Notes: generated from the letters alone by a model not told the origin. A stretch of 54,022 nucleotides of DNA from Algoriphagus sp. (GCA_029945945.1 JAQSDM010000014.1:1-54022), one strand, 5' to 3'. Counted from the stretch's first letter, positions 35,689 to 44,772 are shown. Made by a program: numbers and translations.

Positions 35689-36900
35689 TTATTCTAAATT
35701 AGTAATCACCCAGCCTAGTTCGCGGGAAATTGATTCGCCCAAACTCAGCTTAGTGTCTTCCGGTAAAACCTCCCAGGTGTACGTTTCCACCTCAAGATGT
35801 TTTGTAATGGAAGGTTTCTCATTAATCTCCTTGAGGACGGTCACGATGTCGGCCTGAGTCGAGGAAAAAGTGCCGTAATTATCCAGAAACACCGGAACAT
35901 GGAAATGGATTCTCCATTCGTCCTCTTGCGCTTCGGCAAGTTTCTCCAGCGCAACCGGCAAGTCCGGATACATATTTAATACCCCGTTACTATCCCTTCC
36001 CACGACCTGATGCAAATAAGTGGATTCTGCAAAAGGCTGAAGACTGCGTCGAAGAGTGGCTCTTTTTGTAGCCTCAATTGGGATAAAGAGTTTCAATGCA
36101 GCACTGATCTGGATCTTGCCAACCTGGATTCCATGAGCTTTGAATTTGGCAAAAGTCTCAGAAGGCTTTTCATAGACAATCGCAAAATGACAGACATCGT
36201 AGCAAACCTGAATATGATTTTTGATTGCTGCTTCTGCTTCCTCGACTGAGAGTCCAAGTTTTTCCTCCAGGAATTTCGTTCCTTTTGGAAGCAACCAATC
36301 GGTGTAAAGCAAGATCATTTCGTCGGAATTTTCCAAAATCCCATCCGGTTCCGGCTCAATATCTAAGTGAAGGTTTTTGCCGGTTTCATTCCTCAGGATC
36401 ATTAATTCCAGCACCACTTCCAGCAAATGCTGCGTAGCAATTTCCATTGCAGAATTGAGTTCCTCCTTGGTGGAGAACCAATGTCTATAGGAAATCGGGG
36501 ATGTAGAAATCCCACCTTCCATGTTCTCAGGCAGGATTTGGGATAAAATCCGAAAAGAGCGAATGGTATAATCCCTCCGCTCTACGGTTGTCCAATCCGG
36601 AAAATGAACCTTCTCCTTAACTATATGTCTATGAAAATCTCCGTATGGAAAACAATTCATTGTAAATACATACGCGTTTTCTTTGGCGAGCCAGGTTTGA
36701 AATTTTGCCAGTTTTTCCGGCCTTTCCAGAACCAGACTCGCTTCATGCGAAAGCCTCAATCCGATGCCAAACGGCCCTATATGGTTCAGCCGCTTCCTCA
36801 CCTCAGGAATGTAAATTTTAAGGTTTTGAAAAGTTGCATCCCAGCTTTCTCCCGGGTGAATATTGCTGCAATAGCTGAGGTGAAAACCTTTAATTTCCAT
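35689..36900 (-). CDS. eboE: EboE, sugar-isomerase-like TIM-barrel protein
   Basis: A 403-residue protein of the xylose isomerase-like TIM-barrel superfamily, recognised by its N-terminus (HLSYCSNIHPGESW) and its place in the ebo cluster. Likely metal-site residues are Glu182/Glu184 (DIEPEPDG), Asp235 and His238 (CYDVCHF), and the late HFHVPVF motif. It has no signal peptide, so it is cytoplasmic. In Nostoc punctiforme the ebo genes are needed to bring a scytonemin precursor to the periplasm, but the reaction of EboE itself is not known. It ends one base before eboF and begins 24 bases after eboD. Confidence 0.92.
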   Translation of the reverse strand: MEIKGFHLSYCSNIHPGESWDATFQNLKIYIPEVRKRLNHIGPFGIGLRLSHEASLVLERPEKLAKFQTWLAKENAYVFTMNCFPYGDFHRHIVKEKVHFPDWTTVERRDYTIRSFRILSQILPENMEGGISTSPISYRHWFSTKEELNSAMEIATQHLLEVVLELMILRNETGKNLHLDIEPEPDGILENSDEMILLYTDWLLPKGTKFLEEKLGLSVEEAEAAIKNHIQVCYDVCHFAIVYEKPSETFAKFKAHGIQVGKIQISAALKLFIPIEATKRATLRRSLQPFAESTYLHQVVGRDSNGVLNMYPDLPVALEKLAEAQEDEWRIHFHVPVFLDNYGTFSSTQADIVTVLKEINEKPSITKHLEVETYTWEVLPEDTKLSLGESISRELGWVITNLE

Positions 36901-36924
36901 TCCTAGATACTTTTTGGTTAAAAA

Positions 36925-38079
36925 TCAGGTACTGATTAGGGATTCTTTTTGCTGAAAATTCTTCAGCATTTCTACGGCTTTATAGACAAGTTCATGATCC
37001 ATTTCATGCACTTCGATTCCTTTTCCGAGTTTTTCCAAAAGCATAATTGTCAATTGTCCGCCCAGGTGTTCCTGAAATTCCTTCAGGCCTTTTACCAAAC
37101 TTTCTCCTGCGAGTTCCGGAGCAAAAAGATCAAATCCCAGCGTCTTGATCAAACCAATTATTCTCATCAAATCTGATTCAGAGATTCTTCCCTGCAAGAA
37201 AGAATAAGTCGAGTCCAGCGCAATTCCGATTGCGACCGCTTCTCCGTGACGGATTCTATAATGACTTAAATGCTCCAATTTATGTGCTGCCCAATGTCCG
37301 AAATCCAGCGGTCGGGAAGAGCCAAACTCAAAGGGGTCCTTGCCTGCGATATGGTCCAAGTGCATTTGTGCACATCGGATTATCTGAGTTTTCATGGGTT
37401 CCATCTCACGATTTGCCATTGCCACTGCGTGCTTCTCCATCCAGGTGAAAAAGCTCAAATCTTTGATCAAAGCTACTTTGATCGCTTCAGCTATTCCGGA
37501 TCTCCAATCCCGATCGTCCAGAGTTTTGAGGAAATTAAAATCATTCAAGACCGCATACGGCGGAGTGAATGTTCCCAGGAAATTCTTCTTTCCGAAGGAA
37601 TTGATGCTGTTTTTTACTCCGACTGCCGAATCGTTTTGGGATAAAACGGTGGTCGGGATTCTTATCAAGCGGATGCCTCTATGCGAGATTGCGGCAGCAA
37701 AACCTACCATATCCAGCACGGCTCCGCCACCGATCGCTGCGATGTATGAATGCCTGTCGATGCCAAACAAATTCGTAGCCTCCACGATTTGCTGATAGAT
37801 GGAAAGGTCATTTTTGCAGGTTTCTCCTCCCGGCACCACCAAAGGAAGCGCACAGAGTGAAAAAGCTTCTGAATGAGCGGTTGCATACGCTTCTATGTCT
37901 GCAATCAGATTTGGATGAGTATCAGCTACGCCGCTATCGATCACAAAAAATATTTTTGGCTTTCGATCCTTTGCCAGCAAATCTACCAACAGCGTGTTTT
38001 TTGGATCAAAAATCCCTTCGGAAAAACAAACCTGGTAACGATAGGGAACCGCAAATGTCTGTTCGATGATAGTATTCAT
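36925..38079 (-). CDS. eboD: EboD, 3-dehydroquinate synthase-like protein
   Basis: A 384-residue sugar phosphate cyclase family protein. I use the ATG at 38079 rather than the TTG at 38085. It has the NAD-binding GGGAVLD motif (118-123), IPTTVLSQNDS, and the zinc ligands Glu198 (IAEAIK), His266 (GHWAAHKLEH) and His278 (RHGEAVAIG), so the catalytic apparatus looks intact. It is unlikely to be the housekeeping AroB because its substrate-loop sequences differ and it sits in the ebo operon. The product of its cyclisation is unknown. Confidence 0.92.
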   Translation of the reverse strand: MNTIIEQTFAVPYRYQVCFSEGIFDPKNTLLVDLLAKDRKPKIFFVIDSGVADTHPNLIADIEAYATAHSEAFSLCALPLVVPGGETCKNDLSIYQQIVEATNLFGIDRHSYIAAIGGGAVLDMVGFAAAISHRGIRLIRIPTTVLSQNDSAVGVKNSINSFGKKNFLGTFTPPYAVLNDFNFLKTLDDRDWRSGIAEAIKVALIKDLSFFTWMEKHAVAMANREMEPMKTQIIRCAQMHLDHIAGKDPFEFGSSRPLDFGHWAAHKLEHLSHYRIRHGEAVAIGIALDSTYSFLQGRISESDLMRIIGLIKTLGFDLFAPELAGESLVKGLKEFQEHLGGQLTIMLLEKLGKGIEVHEMDHELVYKAVEMLKNFQQKESLIST

Positions 38080-38156
38080 ACTCAATTGATCAATTATTTC
38101 GGGTAAAGAAAACTGTTAAATAGACAAAAACAGCGGAGTAATAGTTTATTTCAGGC

Positions 38157-39071
38157 TTAGGTTACGGCAAATTTTTTCGCCAGCCAAAGAGAAATAGGAA
38201 GAAGTAACAAAACGATGATACCAATGGGCCAGCCTGAAAATGCGGAGGCAATGGAAGCATTCACAATAATCAATGAAATTACGGCAGCTTTCACTGACTT
38301 CCCGATCAGTTTTGGCTCCTGGAATTTAATAGCTTTCAGCAAAGGAGGGAAAATCATGTAGCTCAATAGTCCCAAAAAAGGAATCACTTGCCAGAATGCC
38401 GGGCTTTTGATATACGCCAAACCCAAAACCGCAAAGATAATCAAAACATACATTCCAAAACCTCCGAAAAGCGCTTTCTTGTTTTTCCCGTGAACTTCCC
38501 CCCGGCTGATCATGGTGATCGCCGCGACATAAACTAATGGAATCAGGCCAATCAAAGCGTATTGTTCCAAAAGTACCGGAGATACACTTATTCCCAAAAG
38601 CAAGTTTCCGGATCTACAAAGGCCCATGTTGATAGGTCCGAGGAAGAACTGATGCTTTCCCCAATAATCGTAAAGCACAGCTAAACCCGCGACAGCCAAT
38701 GCGATTCCTGCACTGATCCAACTCACTTGCGCAGCTGCAAGAACTCCCATCACCAAAAGCAAAAATGCCATCCAGGCAGCGCTGCTTCGACTTGCTCTTC
38801 CGCTTGGAATTGGTCTTTCCGGTCTTTCGACAGCATCGAGCTCAGCATCAAACACATCATTGAATGCAACTCCTCCGGCATACAATCCGATGGTACTCAA
38901 GGATAGCCAGACGAGATTGGTCCAAAATGTCCCGCCCCCCAAAGCAACATCCAAAAACATATCATCCCAAGCGCCTGCAATGGCAAAACCCGCCCAGATA
39001 TCTGCTATCGCGGTGATAACATTAGCAGGGCGGGTAAGCTGAAGATGTGCAAACAATCGGGAAGAACCCAT
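38157..39071 (-). CDS. eboC: EboC, UbiA-like prenyltransferase
   Basis: A 304-residue polytopic membrane protein, starting at ATG 39071 three bases after the eboB stop; a TTG at 39074 is also in frame. About eight to nine hydrophobic helices are seen. The first aspartate-rich motif is intact (NDVFDAELD, Asn71-Asp79), and the second region reads LYDYWGKH (Asp135). UbiA enzymes move an isoprenyl group from a diphosphate to an acceptor at the membrane. The acceptor here is probably the metabolite handled by the other Ebo proteins. The C-terminal helix ends in a short basic tail. Confidence 0.92.
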   Translation of the reverse strand: MGSSRLFAHLQLTRPANVITAIADIWAGFAIAGAWDDMFLDVALGGGTFWTNLVWLSLSTIGLYAGGVAFNDVFDAELDAVERPERPIPSGRASRSSAAWMAFLLLVMGVLAAAQVSWISAGIALAVAGLAVLYDYWGKHQFFLGPINMGLCRSGNLLLGISVSPVLLEQYALIGLIPLVYVAAITMISRGEVHGKNKKALFGGFGMYVLIIFAVLGLAYIKSPAFWQVIPFLGLLSYMIFPPLLKAIKFQEPKLIGKSVKAAVISLIIVNASIASAFSGWPIGIIVLLLLPISLWLAKKFAVT

Positions 39072-39074
39072 CAA

Positions 39075-39986
39075 TTAATTTTCAATAGTGTCATGATCTC
39101 CTTCAACACGCGGGGTCTGACCTCCACGAAGTACTGAGTTTCCACTCAATTTTCGGGTTTGATCCACTGGCTTCGCGTTTAACCAATCCTGTTCGTCCAT
39201 TTGTCCGCTTTGACTAAAGGCAGTCAGGGCATTTTGGTAAGTTACCAATCTGATATGCTCTTCGGGGATACCCATTTTGCGCATCACGGCAGCAGTTTTT
39301 GGCACAGCCAAAGGATCAGAAATCCCCCAATCAGCCGCGGAATTGACTATAATTCGCTCAGGACCGTATTGCTTCACAATATCAACCATTCGATCACTTC
39401 CCATTTTGGTATGTGGATAAATGGTAAATCCTGCCCAATATCCTCTGTCCAAAACTTCTTTTACTGTCTCTTCATTGTTATGATCGACAATGACCATTTT
39501 GGGATCCAGTCCATGCTCTTCACTCACATCCATACTTCGGGTTGTTCCTTTCTTTTTATCCCGATGCGGAGTGTGGATAAGTACCGGCAGATTTACCTCT
39601 TTGGCCAGTTCCAATTGCAGCCTGTAAAATCGATCTTCTGCCTCAGTCTGATCGTCATAACCGATTTCACCGATTGCAACGACTCCTTCTTTGCCCACAT
39701 AAAGAGGCAATAATTCCATCACTTGCTCCGCCAAAGCCACATTATTGGCTTCTTTTGAATTCAGGCCCATCGTACAATAATGAATAATTCCGAACTGACT
39801 TGCCCGGAACCTCTCCCATCCCACCAGGGTGCTGAAATAATCTTTGAAACTTCCGACTTCTGTCCTTGGCTGACCCAACCAAAAAGCCGGCTCAATCACC
39901 GCAACAATCCCTGCTTTGCGCATGGCTTCGTAGTCATCTGTAGTCCGCGATACGACGTGAATATGTGGATCTATGTACATTTCCAT
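39075..39986 (-). CDS. eboB: EboB, TatD-like metal-dependent hydrolase
   Basis: A 303-residue TatD/amidohydrolase-type TIM barrel. Metal-site residues are His8 and His10 (DPHIHV), Glu107 (GEIGYD), His138 (LIHTPHR), His169 (VDHNNE) and Asp219 (SAADWG), a complete set. It carries a C-terminal tail of about 50 polar residues beyond the barrel. There is no signal peptide. An alternative start two codons in gives MYIDPHIHV. It ends three bases before eboC and starts 46 bases after eboA. The natural substrate is unknown. Confidence 0.92.
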   Translation of the reverse strand: MEMYIDPHIHVVSRTTDDYEAMRKAGIVAVIEPAFWLGQPRTEVGSFKDYFSTLVGWERFRASQFGIIHYCTMGLNSKEANNVALAEQVMELLPLYVGKEGVVAIGEIGYDDQTEAEDRFYRLQLELAKEVNLPVLIHTPHRDKKKGTTRSMDVSEEHGLDPKMVIVDHNNEETVKEVLDRGYWAGFTIYPHTKMGSDRMVDIVKQYGPERIIVNSAADWGISDPLAVPKTAAVMRKMGIPEEHIRLVTYQNALTAFSQSGQMDEQDWLNAKPVDQTRKLSGNSVLRGGQTPRVEGDHDTIEN

Positions 39987-40032
39987 GTTTATGAAATTAA
40001 GATTTTAAAGATATGAGTTAGGAGGGTCCGAA

Positions 40033-40917
40033 TCAGACTCTGGATTGAAATTCAATTCCGATTTTTTCCCAGGAAATAGCTCCGGATTCAATTTCCTTTT
40101 TGATTTCCGGATAAGTATTGGCCAGATCTTTCGCAGGAGCAAAATCACTTTCGGTGCAAGCCAAAACTGCCGCCTTGATTTGAAGCAAATCTTCCGAGCT
40201 AATGGCCTTTTTCAAATCATCAAGAAATTTCTCATTGAGAAAAGGAACAACCAATCGCCAAATTTCTGCCATCACAGGTCTTCCGGCTGCCCAGCGCTCA
40301 TGCGCAAAATCAGATGCAATATTGGCCAAAGGCAGATTTCTTCGTTCCTCCAGTTTTTGAATCCTATACAGCGGTCTTTGCATAAAAACTGCCTTCAATA
40401 CCATCTGATTCCAGTTGGCCTCCGGGAAATAGCTTGAAGGAAAGGGATTATTCAACGCAATCGCATCGAAGATTACGGTCATATTGGTCCTGCAACCATC
40501 GATCGCCCGGGGGAGCAATTCTTCCGAAAATGGCATAATTGGCAGGGCAGAGTAAAGCGCCTGCTGCTCATGCATGTCTCCTGTCTCAAAAAGCTGATTG
40601 ATGGCCTTAAACCAAGATGTTTTTTCCTGCGGAAAATGGAGCAAAAGAATAGTCCTTGCAGTCTGTAGTAAGTCCCAATGCGACGGATCAAAACCTGCAA
40701 CAAGTTTTGAAGCTTTTTGCTTTTGATCCTCAGAAAGACCAATCGGAAGTTTTTTGAAATATCGTGAGGCTTGGCTGAATGCAAGGAAAAACTTGGTTGG
40801 CGAACCCTCCGTATGAATTTTTTCTGCCTGAAGATTCAACCAATCCAACGAGGTTTTTTCAGATGAATTTTCGAGGATTTGGTATAGGAATGTGGTAAGG
40901 TCTTTCTGGGTTTCCAT
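40033..40917 (-). CDS. eboA: EboA domain protein
   Basis: A 294-residue, mostly helical protein with the EboA hallmark region: CRTNMTVIFDAIALNNPFP, then WNQMVLKAVF, then DFAHERWAAGRPV (residues about 142-220). It has no signal peptide or membrane helix. It is the first gene of the cluster, and all five other ebo genes follow on the same strand with gaps of at most 77 bases, so it probably begins the operon. Its biochemical role is not known in any organism as far as I can say; it may be a scaffold or carrier for the other Ebo enzymes. Confidence 0.92.
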   Translation of the reverse strand: METQKDLTTFLYQILENSSEKTSLDWLNLQAEKIHTEGSPTKFFLAFSQASRYFKKLPIGLSEDQKQKASKLVAGFDPSHWDLLQTARTILLLHFPQEKTSWFKAINQLFETGDMHEQQALYSALPIMPFSEELLPRAIDGCRTNMTVIFDAIALNNPFPSSYFPEANWNQMVLKAVFMQRPLYRIQKLEERRNLPLANIASDFAHERWAAGRPVMAEIWRLVVPFLNEKFLDDLKKAISSEDLLQIKAAVLACTESDFAPAKDLANTYPEIKKEIESGAISWEKIGIEFQSRV

Positions 40918-41281
40918 TGGGTTGCTATTTCCGGGTAATCGGCAAGGATTTGGATATGTTAAAGTACGGCGAAATCTGATTGATTTTCCAGAGAGCCCCT
41001 AGCCATTCATCCAAAAAAGGCGATTTCCTGACAAAAATCAGTGCTGTGGTGTCCTGTCTGAAATGAAAACTAAGTTCCGGGAATAAATATCTGGCCAAGA
41101 CTTCCAATCCCGTCAAAGATGATCGATTTAAGGACCAGAGGTTTTTACTTTTGATTCCTGAAGACTACGGACATACAAAAAAAATCCCGACGGGACAGAT
41201 GATTTAATCGAATCATGAAATTCAGAGACTACAAAATAAAAAACCCTGATTTACATTTACCAAATCCTAAAATTCTCTTCT
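40918..41281. other. Divergent intergenic region between eboA and the acetyltransferase
   Basis: About 364 bases that must carry the ebo operon promoter on the minus strand and the acetyltransferase promoter on the plus strand. On the plus strand TACATTTA (41252-41259) is a 7 of 8 match to the -7 box but has no TTTG partner. On the minus strand CATCTTTG near 41113-41120 also matches at 7 of 8. A 63-codon frame here starts only at TTG and is not called. Confidence 0.4.
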
Positions 41282-41857
41282 ATGAAATCCGAGAAAGAAA
41301 AAATGCTCTCAGGTGAAGCCTATGATTCCAGAGATCCTGAGTTATTGGAACTCTATCACAATGCCAGAGCATTGATTCTCGCTTACAATCAATCGGATTC
41401 AAGAAACAGGGATGAAAGAAACTGGATTTTAGGGCAAATGCTTGGCAAGGTAAGTACTGGTGTATGGATTGAATCTCCCTTTTTTTGCGATTACGGAGTA
41501 AATATTGAAATCGGTGAAAACACCTTCGTAAATACCAATTGCATGTTTCTGGATAATAACCTGATCAAAATTGGGAAAAATGGTCTCATCGCACCCTACG
41601 TACAAATTTATACCACTTCACATCCGCTCAAAGCTTCAGACCGGATTTACCAAGAAGGAGAAAGGACCGGATATCGCTCCTCCACAAAACCTGTGATCAT
41701 AGGAGATAATGTTTGGATCGGAGGAAATTCGGTGATCTTCCCGGGGGTTACAATTGGAAATAACGTCACTATCGGAGCAGGCTCAGTGGTTACCAAAGAC
41801 ATTCCGGATGATGTTCTGGCTTTTGGAAATCCTTGCCAGGAGGTAAAAAAACTTTAA
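41282..41857 (+). CDS. Maltose/galactoside O-acetyltransferase-like protein
   Basis: A 191-residue acetyltransferase of the LacA/Maa/NodL type. It has the N-terminal helical cap (EKMLSGEAYDSRDPELLE) and a left-handed beta-helix of hexapeptide repeats (IEIGEN, IKIGKN, VIIGDNVWIGG, VTIGNNVTIGAG). The catalytic His is His114 (TTSHPL). It transfers acetyl from acetyl-CoA to a sugar hydroxyl in the cytoplasm; the acceptor is not fixed by sequence. The secreted peptidase starts 98 bases downstream, but no functional link is evident. Confidence 0.92.
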   Translation: MKSEKEKMLSGEAYDSRDPELLELYHNARALILAYNQSDSRNRDERNWILGQMLGKVSTGVWIESPFFCDYGVNIEIGENTFVNTNCMFLDNNLIKIGKNGLIAPYVQIYTTSHPLKASDRIYQEGERTGYRSSTKPVIIGDNVWIGGNSVIFPGVTIGNNVTIGAGSVVTKDIPDDVLAFGNPCQEVKKL

Positions 41858-41955
41858 CCAATCCTGAATCTTCATTTGAGGCCTTCTCAATAATCCACCA
41901 ACGGCGCGGAAATCTTACAGCCTTGCCCTATTTTCAAATCCTAAACCAAACTTCC

Positions 41956-43500
41956 ATGAAAAAACACTACATCTTAGGACTTGGCTTGATGCTCCTGCTA
42001 GGCACCAAAGTCCAGGCCCAAAACGAGGTCATTGACAAAATCATCAAAGAAGCCAACGAAAACTCCCAGCTGAAGAAGCTCGGCCATGAACTCATGGACG
42101 GAATCGGACCAAGACTTGTAGGCTCACCTCAAATGCTCGAAGCCCACGACTGGGCAGTTGAACAGTACAAAACCTGGGGAATCGATGCCCGCAACGAAAA
42201 ATGGGGCGAATGGAGAGGATGGGAAAGAGGAATCACTCATATCGACATGGTCGCTCCCTGGACCAGATCACTTGCCGGCACCCAACTTGCCTGGAGTCCT
42301 GCTTCCCCTCAGGGAGGAGCAAAAGGCGAAGTGATAATTCTTCCTGATTTAGCTGATTCAATCGCTTTCCAGAAATGGCTCCCTTCCGTCAAAGGCAAAT
42401 ACGTGATGATTTCTGCCCCTCAGATGACAGGACGACCAGACTACAATTGGGAAAAATGGGCGACTGAAGAATCTTTCGAAAAAATGAAAGAAGAGCGGAC
42501 CAAATTCGAAGAAGCCTGGGCTGCAAGGCTGCAGAAAACCGGCAAAGGCAGAAGGGACCTTCCTTTAGCGTTGGAAAATGCCGGAGCTCTGGGAATCATT
42601 ACTTCTTACTGGTCCAAAGCATTTGGTGCAAATAAAATCTTCTCCGCTTCCACTAAAAAAGTCCCTACGGTGGATTTGTCATTGGAGGATTACGGGATGC
42701 TTTTTCGTCTTGCAGAAAGCGGCAAAAAGCCCGAGATCAACCTGAATGCTCAATCCAAAGAAAATGGTGCTGTCCCTACTTTCAACACAATAGCCGAAAT
42801 CAAAGGAACCGAGAAGCCTGACGAATACGTGCTGCTTTCCGCTCATTTTGACTCCTGGGATGGTGGAACCGGCGCTACAGATAACGGAACCGGCACAATC
42901 ATGATGATGGAAGTGATGAGGATTTTAAAGGAAGTGTATCCTAATCCGAAGCGCACCATTCTGGTAGGCCATTGGGGTTCGGAAGAGCAGGGACTCAACG
43001 GTTCAAGAGCTTTTGTAGAAGATCATCCTGAAATGATGAATAAAATCCAAGCCCTGTTTAATCAGGATAATGGGACAGGTCGAGTGGCCAATCTTTCCGG
43101 TCAGGGCTTTGTAAATTCTTATGACTACTTGGGCAAATGGATTTCAAAAGTTCCAAGAGAAATTACCAGGGATATCGAATACACCTTTCCGGGCAATCCA
43201 GGCACCGGAGGTTCTGATTTTGCCTCCTTCCTGGCAGGCGGGGTGCCCGCGTTTAGTTTAAGTTCTCTAAGCTGGGATTATAGTACTTACACCTGGCATA
43301 CAAATACAGATACCTATGATAAGATCATTTTCGACGATGTCCAAAACAATGTGATTTTGGCAGCGATCATGGTTTACATGGCCTGTGAAGAGCCGGAAAT
43401 GGTCTCCAAAGTGAAACGAATTCCGATTAATGCACGAACCGGTGAACCAACCGAATGGCCAACTCAACGCTCTCCAACCAGAAAAGGAGGAATGGATTAA
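41956..43500 (+). CDS. Secreted M28 family zinc peptidase
   Basis: A 514-residue protein with a signal peptide (1-21, ending VQAQ). I start at the ATG 41956 because the signal peptide begins there; the frame is open further upstream but overlaps the previous gene. The domain order fits carboxypeptidase Q-like M28 enzymes with an inserted PA-like segment (about 110-250). Zinc and catalytic residues are His297/Asp299 (SAHFDSW), Asp309 (TDNGTG), Glu343-Glu344 (GSEEQG), Asp371 (NQDNGTG) and His448 (WHTNTD), so it should be active. It probably trims peptides in the periplasm. A strong terminator follows. Confidence 0.93.
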   Translation: MKKHYILGLGLMLLLGTKVQAQNEVIDKIIKEANENSQLKKLGHELMDGIGPRLVGSPQMLEAHDWAVEQYKTWGIDARNEKWGEWRGWERGITHIDMVAPWTRSLAGTQLAWSPASPQGGAKGEVIILPDLADSIAFQKWLPSVKGKYVMISAPQMTGRPDYNWEKWATEESFEKMKEERTKFEEAWAARLQKTGKGRRDLPLALENAGALGIITSYWSKAFGANKIFSASTKKVPTVDLSLEDYGMLFRLAESGKKPEINLNAQSKENGAVPTFNTIAEIKGTEKPDEYVLLSAHFDSWDGGTGATDNGTGTIMMMEVMRILKEVYPNPKRTILVGHWGSEEQGLNGSRAFVEDHPEMMNKIQALFNQDNGTGRVANLSGQGFVNSYDYLGKWISKVPREITRDIEYTFPGNPGTGGSDFASFLAGGVPAFSLSSLSWDYSTYTWHTNTDTYDKIIFDDVQNNVILAAIMVYMACEEPEMVSKVKRIPINARTGEPTEWPTQRSPTRKGGMD

Positions 43501-43508
43501 CTCACAAG

Positions 43509-43537
43509 AGCCGGTTTTAAAGCCGGCTTTTTTTTTT
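43509..43537 (+). terminator. Intrinsic terminator after the M28 peptidase
   Basis: Stem AGCCGG (43509-43514) with CCGGCT (43523-43528), an 8-base loop and a run of ten T. It starts eight bases after the stop codon. Confidence 0.9.
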
Positions 43538-43559
43538 GGGGTTTCCGGCAGGATAGGAA

Positions 43560-43637
43560 CCATTGATTTTTTAACTCAAAACTAGCCAGTACTTCTGCAA
43601 ATCCTGCTACATTATAACAGGCGGTCTGTAGAAAAAA
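43560..43637 (-). pseudogene. Decayed copy of a short C-terminal coding repeat (copy A)
   Basis: On the minus strand 26 codons read NVAGFAEVLASFELKNQW after a few lead residues, with a stop codon just upstream and no start. The DNA is about three-quarters identical over 57 bases to 50415-50471 (copy B), in the same orientation. I take both to be remnants or small copies of the same gene end. The family is not recognised. Confidence 0.4.
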
Positions 43638-43771
43638 TCACGCCTTCGTCGGACAAGATTTTTGATGATTTAGAGGAGATTAAGATTGACTTTAAAAGTA
43701 TTGCCCCAGGACTAAATTCCATAAAACAGAAGCATTTAAAAGCTCATCTTTCTAAACAAAAAAGATATTAA
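43630..43771 (+). pseudogene. Coding-like fragment without a start upstream of the NmrA gene
   Basis: The plus frame reads 46 codons (containing DKIFDDLEEIKIDFKSI and KQKHLKAHL) to a TAA seven bases before the NmrA gene. It has no ATG and no family I recognise. The composition looks like real protein, so it may be the C-terminal end of a gene cut when this segment arrived. Chance cannot be excluded. Confidence 0.3.
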
Positions 43772-43777
43772 ACAGAA

Positions 43778-44686
43778 ATGAAAAAAATAATTTTAGTAGC
43801 CGGAGCAACAGGTGATTTAGGGCTAAGAATAGTAAAGTCTTTAGTAAATCTGAATGCTGAAATACGGGCGGTTGTTCGCCCAACTAGTGATACTGATAAA
43901 ATAAATACACTTGAAAAATTGGGCGTTAAGGTTTATAAGGTGGATAAGTGGAATTTAGAAGAATTAAAAACCCCTTGCCTCGGTGTTTCATGCGTAGTTT
44001 CTGCTTTAGCTGGTTTGCGAGAAGTGGTTATTGATGCCCAAAAAATTTTGTTAGATGCTGCCATTGCCGCAGGCGTTTCTCGATTCATTCCATCAGACTA
44101 TTCTTTAGATTTTACTAAGTTTTCATCTGGCGAAAATCGAAATCTCGATTTAAGACGTGAATTCCATGAATACCTTGATAAAACTTCAATTGCAGCGACT
44201 TCAATTTTTAACGGTGCTTTTTCAGAATTGCTGACAAATGAAATGCCTATGATACTTTTCAAACAAAAAATGATTCTGTACTGGGGAAATGCTGATCACA
44301 AAATGGGATTCACCACGAAGGATAATACAGCCGATTACACTGCTAAAGTAGCACTTGACACATCTACTCCCCGATATCTCAGAATTGCTGGCGACCTGAT
44401 AAGTCCTCGGGAAGTAAAAGTAATAGCTAGTGAGGTAACAGGACAGAAGTTTCGCTTATTCAGACCTGGCGGACAAAGCCTTCTTGGAGTAATTATTAAA
44501 ATTGCCAGAAAATTGGCACCTGCCGAAAAAGAACTTTATCCGGCTTGGCAGGGAATGCAATACATGCACAACATGATAGATGTTCGGTCAAAGATTGATA
44601 AACTTAATAATGATCGTTATCCTGAAATACAATGGACAACTGTAAAGGATGTTTTATCAAAATATCAACATACTATCAGTAACTAA
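43778..44686 (+). CDS. NmrA/isoflavone reductase-like NAD(P)-binding protein
   Basis: A 302-residue atypical short-chain dehydrogenase of the NmrA family. The N-terminal Rossmann motif is GATGDLG (residues 8-14), followed by an Arg in VVRPTS that suits NADPH. The motif SRFIPSDYS is typical of isoflavone reductase-like members. There is no signal peptide. Members either reduce small molecules or act as redox sensors, and sequence does not decide between these. It is the first intact gene of the accessory segment, and base composition appears lower in G+C than in the ebo region. Confidence 0.88.
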   Translation: MKKIILVAGATGDLGLRIVKSLVNLNAEIRAVVRPTSDTDKINTLEKLGVKVYKVDKWNLEELKTPCLGVSCVVSALAGLREVVIDAQKILLDAAIAAGVSRFIPSDYSLDFTKFSSGENRNLDLRREFHEYLDKTSIAATSIFNGAFSELLTNEMPMILFKQKMILYWGNADHKMGFTTKDNTADYTAKVALDTSTPRYLRIAGDLISPREVKVIASEVTGQKFRLFRPGGQSLLGVIIKIARKLAPAEKELYPAWQGMQYMHNMIDVRSKIDKLNNDRYPEIQWTTVKDVLSKYQHTISN

Positions 44687-44746
44687 ATAATTCGAAAGTA
44701 GATCATTTATATTGGAGGACATCGGCTACTGGTAAAAAATAGAATA

Positions 44747-44772
44747 TCGTGCAGCTTGTAAAGATTGCACGA
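44747..44772. promoter_or_regulatory. Perfect inverted repeat upstream of the alcohol dehydrogenase operon
   Basis: TCGTGCA (44747-44753) and TGCACGA (44766-44772) form a perfect 7-base inverted repeat with a 12-base spacer, about 140 bases before the dehydrogenase start. The spacing suits a dimeric regulator site. A hairpin in RNA is the alternative. No regulator gene is adjacent. Confidence 0.3.

Noticed and set aside
40925..41116. 63-codon minus-strand frame just before eboA
   Set aside because: It begins only at TTG, has no recognisable domain, and overlaps the region expected to hold the ebo promoter.
41833..41955. N-terminal extension of the M28 peptidase into the acetyltransferase gene
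   Set aside because: A clear signal peptide starts at 41956, so the open frame upstream is chance.
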